Below, piece by piece: positions 49,375 to 56,738 of a stretch of 64,000 nt of DNA (the stretch's first letter is position 1; every line of letters begins with the position of its first letter). The stretch lies in the NCBI RefSeq assembly GCF_016598575.1, contig NZ_CP066801.1, positions 2,976,001 to 3,040,000 of the forward strand. Reading direction: 5' to 3'. The notes beneath the pieces were generated by a model. The model worked only from the letters and a program-made list of their open reading frames with translations, did not search any database and was not told where the DNA came from. Origin of the DNA: Streptomyces sp. HSG2 (GTDB taxonomy: Bacteria; Actinomycetota; Actinomycetes; Streptomycetales; Streptomycetaceae). The position numbers were made by a program, and so were the translations under genes.

Positions 49375-49392
49375 GATAAACGAACGCTGAAC
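49375..49392 (-). promoter_or_regulatory. Predicted AfsR binding site (SARP direct repeats) in the afsS promoter
   Basis: On the minus strand GTTCAGC and GTTTATC are spaced 11 bases start to start, the geometry of SARP heptamer repeats. CACGCT, 9 bases further on, could be the -10. In S. coelicolor AfsR binds repeats of this kind overlapping the afsS -35 region. The position, just after the afsR stop, is as expected. Confidence 0.65.
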
Positions 49393-49423
49393 GCCCCCTT
49401 CGGACGGCGTCGGTCTCGGGCGG

Positions 49424-52387
49424 TCAGACCGACGCGGCGGAGGCAAGCAGGGCCCGTGCGTCGTCGGCCTCGGCCGCTCCGACCTGCTCGTACAGGTGGA
49501 GAGCCTCCTCCCAACAGGCGCGCGCCCGATCGGTCTGGCCCAGGGCGGCCAGGGCCCGACCCAGGACGGTCAGCGCGTTGCCTCGCATCCGGTCCCCGCC
49601 GATGCAGCCCAGGGCGAGGGCCTGTTCCGCGTGCTGGGCGGCGCGCGCCGGCGCCCCCGCCGCCAGGTGCGTCTCCGCGATCCGGAAGTGGGTCGTGCCC
49701 TCCCAGAGGCGCTGCCGGTGGTCGCGCAGGACGAGGAGCGCCTCGGAGAAGTGGCCGAGCGCCTCGTCGTGGCGCTCGGCGCGGTTGAGGGCGATGCCCA
49801 GGGCGTAGTGGCTGTTGGCGAGCCGCACCGTGCGGCCGAACTCGGCGTGCGCCTCCAGTCCGCGCCGGGCGAACTCGACGGCTTCCGCGACGTCCCCGCC
49901 GCCCAGGTGGGCGCGGGAGAGATTGCACAGCGCGGTGGCCTCCGGGGGGCGGTTGCCGACGGCGCGGAATCCGGCGATGGCCCGCTCGAAGTACGGCTTG
50001 CTGTCCGCGTGCCGCCCCTGGTGCAGGCAGATCAACCCCAGGCTGTTGGCGTCCCAGCTCACGGCCGCGGCGTCGGCGACGGACTCGGCCAGCCCCATGG
50101 CGAGCCGCGCCTCCTCCTCGGCCTGGGCGATGCGGCCGGAGACCAGGAGGACGTCGGTGAGGACGGTCCGGGCCCGGCCCTCCGCGCGGGCGTCCCCGGC
50201 CTCCCGCGTGGCGTCGCACATCGCCCTGGCGGTCGCCTCGTACTGGCGCGAGTAGGCACCGGACTCGGTCAGGTCCTTCGCCGCCCACAGCAGGTCCACC
50301 GCGCGGCTCAGCCGGTCCGTGTCCGTGGCCTGTCGGACGCAGGCCAGCAGCGGTGCCGCCTCGGAGTACAGCCAGTCCAGCGCCGCGGAGCCGTCGGTGA
50401 AGTCCCGCCCCGGGTGGTCGGTCGGGGCCAGGCTGTCCACCAGTCGGTCCCCGGGGCGCTCCCCCGCGTAGACGCGCGAGGCGGTGGCGAGGTAGAAGTC
50501 CAGCCCCCTGGAGAGGGCCTCCCGCGCGCTCGTCGGCGACTCGTCGCGCTCGGCGCAGGCCCGCGCGTACAGCCGGACCAGGTCGTGCAAGCGGTAGCGG
50601 CCCGGGGCGGCAGACTCCAACAGGGAGGTGTCGACGATCGGTTCGAGGAGGTCCTCGGTGTCCTCCGGTGACAGGTCGAGCAGGGCCGCCGCGGCGGCGA
50701 GCGAGATGTCGGGCCCGTCGGCGAGGCCGAGGAGTCGGAACGCGCGGGCCTGCGGCGGGTCCAGCTGGCCGTAGCCGAGCTCGAAGGTCGCGGCCACCGC
50801 GAGGTCGCCCGCCTGGAGCTCGTCCAGGCGCCGGCGTTCGTCCGCGAGTTTTCCGGCGAGGACGGAGACCGTCCAGGTGCGTCGGGCGGACAGCCGCGAG
50901 GCCGCGATGCGGATCGCCAGGGGCAGGAAGCCGCACGCGGCGACCACGTCGAGGGCGGCCTGGCGCTCGGCCGACACCCGCTCCTCGCCCACGATCCTGG
51001 TGAACAGCGCCAGCGCCTCCTCGGGCGCCATGACGTCCAGGTCGACCAGGTGCGCGCCGGCGAGGCCGACCATCCTGACCCGGGAGGTGACCACGGTGGC
51101 GCAGCCCGCCGTGCCCGGCAGCAGCGGGCGCACCTGGGCGGCGTCCCGCGCGTTGTCCAGCAGCACCAGGACGCGGCGGCCGTCCAGCAGCGACCGGTAG
51201 AGCGCGGCACGTTCCTCCACGGTGTCGGGCACGGCCGAGTCCGGTGTGCCCAGTGCGCGGAGGAAGGAGCCGAGGACGGTCTCGGGTTCGGCTGCCCGCG
51301 CTCCGGCGCCCTGGAGGTCGACGTAGAGCTGTCCGTCGGGGAAGGCGGCCCGGGCGGTGTGGGCCACGTGCACGGCCAGGGTGGTCTTGCCGACGCCGCC
51401 GATGCCCGCCAGGGCGGAGACCGCCATCACCCGTGACTCGGCGCCGGCGGCCGCGGTCAGGGCCTCGCTCAGCTCGTGGACCAGGCCGGAGCGGCCGGTG
51501 AAGTCGGGCACGCTCGCCGGAAGCTGGGCCGGGCGGACGGGCGCGGCGGCCGGCTCGGGGCCCGGCGAAGGCGGCTCGGACAGAGCCGGGTCCGCCCGCA
51601 GGACGCGCTGTTGCAGCTCCCGCAGGCCCGGCCCGGGCTCGACGCCCAGTTCCTCCGACAGCAGCCGGCGGGTGTCCGCGTAGACGGCGAGGGCCTCTGC
51701 CTGGCGTCCGCTGCGGTAGAGGGCGAGCATCAGCGACTCGCGGAGGCGTTCACGGAGCGGGTGGCCGGCGGTCAGCGCGGTCAACTCGGACACCGCTTCG
51801 GTGTGGGCGCCCTGCTCCAGGTCCATCTCCAGGCAGTTCTCCAGGAGTTGCAGACGCCACTCCTCCAACCGCACGCGCTGGGTCTCCGCATACGGGCCGG
51901 GGACGGCGGCGAGGGTCTCGCCTTCCCACTTGTCCAGGGCCTCGCGCAGGGCGGCGCGGGCGCGGCCCAGCTCGCCCATGGCCCTCGACTTGTCCGCCTC
52001 GGCGGCCAGTTCCTGGGCCAGCGTCAGGTCCAGAGCGCCGTCTTCCAGGCCCCGCACGGCGTAGCCGCCGGACTCGCTGGCGAGTACCTCCGGGTCCAGT
52101 ATCTTGCGCAGCCGGGAGGCGTAGGTGCGCAGCGCGGCCACGGCCTGCGACGGCGGATCCTCTCCCCACAGGGCGTCGACCAACTCCGCCGCCGTGGCCA
52201 TCCGGCCCTCGCGCAACAACAGGGCCGCGAGCAGGGCGCGCTGCTGCGGGGAACCGGTGGGCAGAGGCTCCTCCCCCCGCCAGGCCCGCACCGGGCCGAG
52301 CACCCCGAAACGCAGCTGGGCCGCCGTCGGCTCGGTGGAGGAGTCGTCGTCGCCCCGCTGCCTCGGAACCCGCGGTCCAGCGTCCAT
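49424..52387 (-). CDS. afsR: AfsR, SARP-type global regulator with NB-ARC ATPase and TPR domains
   Basis: A 987-residue regulator (S. coelicolor AfsR is about 993). Domain order: OmpR-like winged helix (about 25-115, LRFGVLGPVRAWRGEE and QQRALLAALLL), bacterial transcriptional activation domain (about 120-270), NB-ARC ATPase with P-loop GIGGVGKTTLAVH near 330 and Walker-B-like VLVLLDNARDAAQV near 400, then TPR-like repeats from about 700 (ANSLGLICLHQGRHADSKPYFERA, NSHYALGIALNRAERHDEALGHF). AfsR is phosphorylated by AfsK, hydrolyses ATP and activates afsS. It starts at the ATG at 52387 with GGGAGA upstream. It is convergent with nothing and is followed by afsS. Confidence 0.95.
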   Translation of the reverse strand: MDAGPRVPRQRGDDDSSTEPTAAQLRFGVLGPVRAWRGEEPLPTGSPQQRALLAALLLREGRMATAAELVDALWGEDPPSQAVAALRTYASRLRKILDPEVLASESGGYAVRGLEDGALDLTLAQELAAEADKSRAMGELGRARAALREALDKWEGETLAAVPGPYAETQRVRLEEWRLQLLENCLEMDLEQGAHTEAVSELTALTAGHPLRERLRESLMLALYRSGRQAEALAVYADTRRLLSEELGVEPGPGLRELQQRVLRADPALSEPPSPGPEPAAAPVRPAQLPASVPDFTGRSGLVHELSEALTAAAGAESRVMAVSALAGIGGVGKTTLAVHVAHTARAAFPDGQLYVDLQGAGARAAEPETVLGSFLRALGTPDSAVPDTVEERAALYRSLLDGRRVLVLLDNARDAAQVRPLLPGTAGCATVVTSRVRMVGLAGAHLVDLDVMAPEEALALFTRIVGEERVSAERQAALDVVAACGFLPLAIRIAASRLSARRTWTVSVLAGKLADERRRLDELQAGDLAVAATFELGYGQLDPPQARAFRLLGLADGPDISLAAAAALLDLSPEDTEDLLEPIVDTSLLESAAPGRYRLHDLVRLYARACAERDESPTSAREALSRGLDFYLATASRVYAGERPGDRLVDSLAPTDHPGRDFTDGSAALDWLYSEAAPLLACVRQATDTDRLSRAVDLLWAAKDLTESGAYSRQYEATARAMCDATREAGDARAEGRARTVLTDVLLVSGRIAQAEEEARLAMGLAESVADAAAVSWDANSLGLICLHQGRHADSKPYFERAIAGFRAVGNRPPEATALCNLSRAHLGGGDVAEAVEFARRGLEAHAEFGRTVRLANSHYALGIALNRAERHDEALGHFSEALLVLRDHRQRLWEGTTHFRIAETHLAAGAPARAAQHAEQALALGCIGGDRMRGNALTVLGRALAALGQTDRARACWEEALHLYEQVGAAEADDARALLASAASV

Positions 52388-52494
52388 GCCGTCTCCCTAG
52401 ACATCCTGTGCAACCCCGCAAGTCTGCCTTGCGTCGACCGACCCCGTCAGCCCTGCGAGACGCCGATCACAGGTCGCTCCGGCCACGCGCACTA

Positions 52495-52509
52495 CTGACG
52501 TGTCGTCAG
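52495..52509. promoter_or_regulatory. Operator, site G (perfect), overlapping a -35
   Basis: CTGACGTGTCGTCAG. The first hexamer, CTGACG, is also 17 bases from TACCGT (52518-52523), which is followed 6 bases later by the ATG at 52530. This reads as a leaderless promoter whose -35 lies in the operator. Confidence 0.75.
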
Positions 52510-52529
52510 ATGGACGCTACCGTGCCCCC

Positions 52530-53759
52530 ATGGACAGCGACCACGCGTTCCCCCTGATCATCTCGGTGGACGACCACGTCGTCGAGCCCCCCGACGTGTG
52601 GCGGGACCGCCTCCCGAAGCGTCACCGGGACGCGGGGCCGCGGATCGTGCGGGCGCCTCTGCGGGAGATGACCTTCCTGGGTGGCCGGTTCAGACCGGTC
52701 ATGGGCGAGCCCGGCGACCCGGGCCCGGTGGGGGACTGGTGGGTCTACGAGGACCTGTGCCGGCCCCTCACCCGACTGGACAGCGCCGTCGGGCGGGCCA
52801 GGGAGGAGGTCAGGCTCGAAGTGGTCACCTACGAGGAGATGCGGCCGGGCTCCTGGGACGTGTCCGCCCGACTGGCCGACATGGACGTCAACCACGTCCA
52901 GACCGCCGTCTGCTTCCCGACGTTCCCTCGGTTCTGCGGGCAGACCTTCACCGAGGCCTCGGACCGCGACCTCGGGCTCGCGTGCGTCCGCGCCTACAAC
53001 GACTGGATGGTGGAGGAGTGGTGCGCCCCGGCGCGGGGCAGGCTCGTCCCGCTGACCCTGGTGCCCCTGTGGGACGCCGACCTGGCCGCCGAGGAAGTGC
53101 GGCGCAACGCGGCCCGGGGCGTCCGGGCCGTCGCCTTCTCGGAGATCCCCCCGCACCTGGGGCTGCCGTCCGTGCACACCGACGCCTGGGATCCCTTCCT
53201 CGCGGCCTGCGACGAGACCGGCACCGTGATCGCCATGCACATCGGCTCCAGCAGCCGGATGCCCAGCACCTCCGATGACGCGCCCCCGGCCGTGGGCTCC
53301 ACCATCACCTTCGCCAACTGCTGTTTCTCGATGGTGGACTGGCTGATGAGCGGGAAGTTCGAGCGCTTCCCCGACCTGCGCGTGATGTACGCGGAGGGGC
53401 AGATCGGGTGGATTCCCTATGTTCTGGAACGCGCCGACACGGTATGGGAGGAGAACCGGGCCTGGGGAGGTGTCGCGGACACGGTCCGCCGGCCCCCCTC
53501 GGAGACGTTCGCCGACCACGTCCACGGGTGCTTCTTCGACGACTCCTTCGGGTTGCGCAATCTCGACGCCATCGGCGTCGGCAACGTCCTGTACGAGACG
53601 GACTACCCGCACGCGGACTCCACCTGGCCGGACTCCCGCCGGGTGGGCGAGGCGCAGATGGGCCACCTGGACGCGGACACCGTCAGGCGGATCGTGCGGG
53701 GCAACGCCGTCGACCTCCTCGGGCTCACCCCCGAGGGGCTGTGGGGCGGCGCCCGTTGA
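52530..53759 (+). CDS. Amidohydrolase-2 family metal-dependent hydrolase (paralogue of 2418-3728)
   Basis: A 409-residue TIM-barrel hydrolase. ISVDDHVVEPPDVW (about 11-24) bears the first metal ligands. MHIGSSSRMP near 236 and YETDYPHADSTWP near 352-364 follow. It is highly similar throughout to the protein at 2418-3728, including PTFPRFCGQTF and VRAYNDWMVEEW, but lacks that protein's Gly/Pro-rich tail. The ATG at 52530 is preferred over an upstream GTG inside the operator, and no Shine-Dalgarno is present, in line with a leaderless message. It is coupled to the LLM gene by a TTGA overlap. The substrate is unknown but presumably related to that of the paralogue. Confidence 0.87.
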   Translation: MDSDHAFPLIISVDDHVVEPPDVWRDRLPKRHRDAGPRIVRAPLREMTFLGGRFRPVMGEPGDPGPVGDWWVYEDLCRPLTRLDSAVGRAREEVRLEVVTYEEMRPGSWDVSARLADMDVNHVQTAVCFPTFPRFCGQTFTEASDRDLGLACVRAYNDWMVEEWCAPARGRLVPLTLVPLWDADLAAEEVRRNAARGVRAVAFSEIPPHLGLPSVHTDAWDPFLAACDETGTVIAMHIGSSSRMPSTSDDAPPAVGSTITFANCCFSMVDWLMSGKFERFPDLRVMYAEGQIGWIPYVLERADTVWEENRAWGGVADTVRRPPSETFADHVHGCFFDDSFGLRNLDAIGVGNVLYETDYPHADSTWPDSRRVGEAQMGHLDADTVRRIVRGNAVDLLGLTPEGLWGGAR

Positions 53760-54706
53760 GGGCGCGCCGGGAAGGTCCGGGGCCCGCCCCGCTCGCCTGC
53801 GGCATCCAGCTCCCCGTCCAGTCGCAGTCCCCGCTGTACGCGGAGCCCTGGGAGGCCGGGGCCGGCCCGACGGAGCTGGTCGCGGTGGCCCGCGCCGCCG
53901 ACCGGGCCGGTTTCGCCTACGTCGCCTGCTGCGATCACGTCGCGATCCCCCGCTCGCGGGCCGCGGCCATGGGCACCGTCTGGTACGACCCCGTCGCCAC
54001 CCTCGCCCACCTGGCCGCCGTCACCGATCGGGTGCGTCTGCTCAGCCACGTCGCGGTCGTCGCACTGCGTCACCCGCTCGTGACGGCCAAGCAGTACGCC
54101 ACGCTCGACCGCCTCAGCGGCGGCCGGCTGGTCCTGGGGGTGGGCGCGGGCCACGTGCGGGAGGAGTTCGACGCGCTCGGCGTCGACTTCCGACGACGCG
54201 GGGCCCTCCTCGACGAGTCCCTGGACGCCCTGCGCGGGGCGCTGGGAACCGAGGAGTTCCCCGAACACCACGGCGAGCGATGGGACTTCGCGGACCTCGG
54301 CCAGCGCCCCCGGCCCGTCCAGACGAGAGTTCCGATCTGGGTCGGCGGGTCCTCGCCCGCCGCGCTGCGCCGTGCCGCCTCGCGTGGCGACGGCTGGTTG
54401 CCGCAGGGCGACCCCCGTCGCCGGATGCCGGAACGGCTCGCGACCCTCGCGGAGCTGCGTGCCCGGGCCGGCCGGGACGGCGCCTTCACCGTCGGCGCCG
54501 TCACCGAGCCCGTCCATGTCGGCCGTCCCTCCTGGGACGTGGGGCGGCGCACCCTCACCGGGGAGCCGGAGCGGATCGCGGAGTCGCTGCGCGCCTACCG
54601 GGCGATGGGCGCGCACCAGATCCAGGTCCGCTTCCGCAGCCGGTGTGCCGACGAACTCGTCGACCAGGTCGCCGCCTTCGGCGCCGAGGTCGCGCCGGCC
54701 CTCTGA
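53756..54706 (+). CDS. LLM-class F420-dependent oxidoreductase
   Basis: A 316-residue luciferase-like TIM-barrel flavin/F420 enzyme. CGIQLPVQSQ near 15-24 starts the barrel. DHVAIPRS near 63, LLSHVAVVALRHPLVTAKQYATLDRLSGGRLVLGVGAGH (about 97-135) and VPIWVGGSSPAALRRAA near 196 are hallmarks of the F420-dependent TIGR03619-type group. It probably reduces or oxidises a hydrophobic substrate using F420H2, which the cell can make (fbiC lies 5 kb away). The TTG at 53756 is the only start that keeps the barrel complete and overlaps the previous stop. Confidence 0.85.
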   Translation: MRARREGPGPAPLACGIQLPVQSQSPLYAEPWEAGAGPTELVAVARAADRAGFAYVACCDHVAIPRSRAAAMGTVWYDPVATLAHLAAVTDRVRLLSHVAVVALRHPLVTAKQYATLDRLSGGRLVLGVGAGHVREEFDALGVDFRRRGALLDESLDALRGALGTEEFPEHHGERWDFADLGQRPRPVQTRVPIWVGGSSPAALRRAASRGDGWLPQGDPRRRMPERLATLAELRARAGRDGAFTVGAVTEPVHVGRPSWDVGRRTLTGEPERIAESLRAYRAMGAHQIQVRFRSRCADELVDQVAAFGAEVAPAL

Positions 54707-54764
54707 CCGGACCCGGGCCCCGGACCCGCCCGTCCCGGGCCACCCGACGACCCACGGAGGAACC

Positions 54765-55511
54765 ATGGGCAAGATGGACGGCCGCGTCGTCATCGTCACC
54801 GGCGCCGCCCGGGGGCAGGGCGAGCAGGAGGCCCGCCTGTTCGCGGCGGAGGGCGCCGACGTCGTTCTCACCGACGTCCTGGACGTGCGCGGCGAGGATC
54901 TCGCCGGGGAACTCGGGGCCCGCTACCGACGTCTGGACGTCCGCCGGGAGGACGACTGGCGCCGCGTCGTCGAGGAGACGGCGCGGGACCACGGACGCGT
55001 GGACGGGCTGGTCAACAACGCGGGCGTGCTGCGCTTCGGTCGCCTGGTCGACACTTCGGCGGCGGAGTTCGCCGAGGTGATGGAGGTCAACCAGGTCGGC
55101 TGCTTCCTCGGGATCAGGACCGTCGCACCCGTGTTGGCGGACGGGGGAACGATCGTCAACACCGCCTCCTGCACCGCGCTGACCGGGATGGCCGCCGTCG
55201 GCGCCTACACGGCGTCCAAGCACGCCGTGCTCGGACTCACCCGCGTGGCCGCCCTGGAGCTGGCGCCCCGGGGCATCCGGGTCAACGCGGTCTGCCCGGG
55301 CGCCGTGGACACCCCCATGGTCGACCCGGGTGGCGCGCCGAGCGCCGAACGCGACGCCCACTACCGCCGGTTGGTGCCACTGGGTCGGATGGGTCGTGCC
55401 GAGGAGGTGGCGCGCCTGGCGCTCTTCCTGTCGTGCGAGGACTCCTCCTACATCACGGGCCAGCCTTTCGTGATCGACGGCGGCTGGCTGGCCGGTGTCC
55501 GCACGGGCTGA
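54765..55511 (+). CDS. SDR, hydroxysteroid-dehydrogenase-like
   Basis: A 248-residue SDR. The NAD motif TGAARGQG is near 12-19, NNAGV near 85, the catalytic YTASK near 149-153, and PGAVDTPM near 180. The sequence runs close to the S. exfoliatus 3alpha/20beta-hydroxysteroid dehydrogenase, for example the RRLDVRREDDWRRVV segment. That relationship is broad and shared by other SDRs acting on cyclic alcohols. CGGAGGAACC directly precedes the ATG. It lies 58 bases downstream of the LLM gene, likely in the same operon under operator G. Confidence 0.88.
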   Translation: MGKMDGRVVIVTGAARGQGEQEARLFAAEGADVVLTDVLDVRGEDLAGELGARYRRLDVRREDDWRRVVEETARDHGRVDGLVNNAGVLRFGRLVDTSAAEFAEVMEVNQVGCFLGIRTVAPVLADGGTIVNTASCTALTGMAAVGAYTASKHAVLGLTRVAALELAPRGIRVNAVCPGAVDTPMVDPGGAPSAERDAHYRRLVPLGRMGRAEEVARLALFLSCEDSSYITGQPFVIDGGWLAGVRTG

Positions 55512-55571
55512 CCCCGTCCACCGCCCTTGACGCCCCGGGGTCGGGGTGCCACAGTCGGCCGACGAGTGGAT

Positions 55572-55586
55572 CTGACGGTCTGTCAG
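55572..55586. promoter_or_regulatory. Operator, site H
   Basis: CTGACGGTCTGTCAG, one mismatch to the consensus, 22 bases before the LLM monooxygenase start at 55609. Confidence 0.65.
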
Positions 55587-55608
55587 GTAATGAGGACGGT
55601 GAACTCCC

Positions 55609-56727
55609 GTGGAATTCGGACTCTTCGTGCAGGGATACGTCGGTCGACGCGCCCGGACCGACCCGCTCGCCGAGCATCGGGCGCTCATGGACGAGACGGA
55701 GTACGTCGTCCAGGCCGACCGATCCGGGTTCAAGTACGCCTGGGCCTCCGAACACCACTTCCTGGAGGAGTACTCGCACCTGTCCGCCAGCGACGTCTTC
55801 CTCGGCTACCTCGCCCACGCCACCGACCGCATCCACCTCGGATCCGGCATCTTCAACCCCCTCGCCCCGGTCAACCACCCGGTGAAGGTCGCCGAGAAGG
55901 TCGCCATGCTCGACCACCTCACCGAAGGACGCTTCGAGTTCGGCAGCGGACGCGGCGCCGGTTCCCACGAGATCCTCGGCTTCCTCCCCGGGGTCACCGA
56001 CATGGACCACACCAAGGAGATCTGGGAGGAGACCGTCGCGGAGTTCCCCAAGATGTGGCTCCAGGACGAGTACCAGGGCTTCTCAGGACGCCACTGGTCC
56101 CTCCCGCCGAGAAAGGTCCTCCCCAAACCCCACGGCCGAGCGCACCCGGCGATGTGGTACGCCGCCGGCTCGCCCCCGTCCTACGAGATGGCCGCCCGCA
56201 AGGGCCTCGGCGTGCTCGGGTTCAGCGTGCGGAAGGTCTCCGACATGGAATGGGTCGTGGAACGGTACAAGAACGCCATCGTCGACGCCGAGCCCGTCGG
56301 CGCCTTCGTCAACGACAACGTCATGGTCACCACCACCGCCGTCTGCGCCCCGACCCACGCCGAGGCCGTCCGGATCGCCGCCAGGGGCGGCCTGCACTAC
56401 CTGCCCTCCCTGGTCTTCCGCTACCACGACACCTTCCCCCGCCCCGAGGGTTTCCCCGTCTGGCCCGAGACCCTCCCGGAGTACACCGAGGACTTCATCG
56501 AGCTGATGATCGAGGAGGAGCTGTTGGTCTGCGGCGACCCCGACGAGGTGCTCCGCCAGTGCGAACGGTGGGAACGGGCCGGCGCCGACCAACTGAGCTT
56601 CGGGCTGCCCGTCGGCATGTCCAAGGAGGAGACCCTCCAGACCATCCGGCTGATCGGCGAACACGTCGTCCCGAAACTCGACACCGACCCCGTACACCGC
56701 ACCACCCGGTTCCGTCGGTCCGCCTGA
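55609..56727 (+). CDS. LLM-class flavin-dependent monooxygenase
   Basis: A 372-residue bacterial luciferase-like protein. WASEHHFLEEY (about 47-57) has the conserved His pair. GSGIFNPLAPVNHPVKVAEKVAMLDHLTEGRFEFGSGRG (about 77-115) is the FMN/substrate core, and MWYAAGSPPSYEMAARKGLG near 181 follows. The family uses FMNH2 and O2 to hydroxylate or Baeyer-Villiger-oxidise a substrate, and the flavin reductase at 10973-11611 could feed it. The GTG start opens a three-gene unit with the D-aminoacylase-like hydrolase and aldehyde dehydrogenase, and lies 22 bases after operator H. Confidence 0.87.
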   Translation: MEFGLFVQGYVGRRARTDPLAEHRALMDETEYVVQADRSGFKYAWASEHHFLEEYSHLSASDVFLGYLAHATDRIHLGSGIFNPLAPVNHPVKVAEKVAMLDHLTEGRFEFGSGRGAGSHEILGFLPGVTDMDHTKEIWEETVAEFPKMWLQDEYQGFSGRHWSLPPRKVLPKPHGRAHPAMWYAAGSPPSYEMAARKGLGVLGFSVRKVSDMEWVVERYKNAIVDAEPVGAFVNDNVMVTTTAVCAPTHAEAVRIAARGGLHYLPSLVFRYHDTFPRPEGFPVWPETLPEYTEDFIELMIEEELLVCGDPDEVLRQCERWERAGADQLSFGLPVGMSKEETLQTIRLIGEHVVPKLDTDPVHRTTRFRRSA

Positions 56728-56738
56728 GGAGCCCCGTC

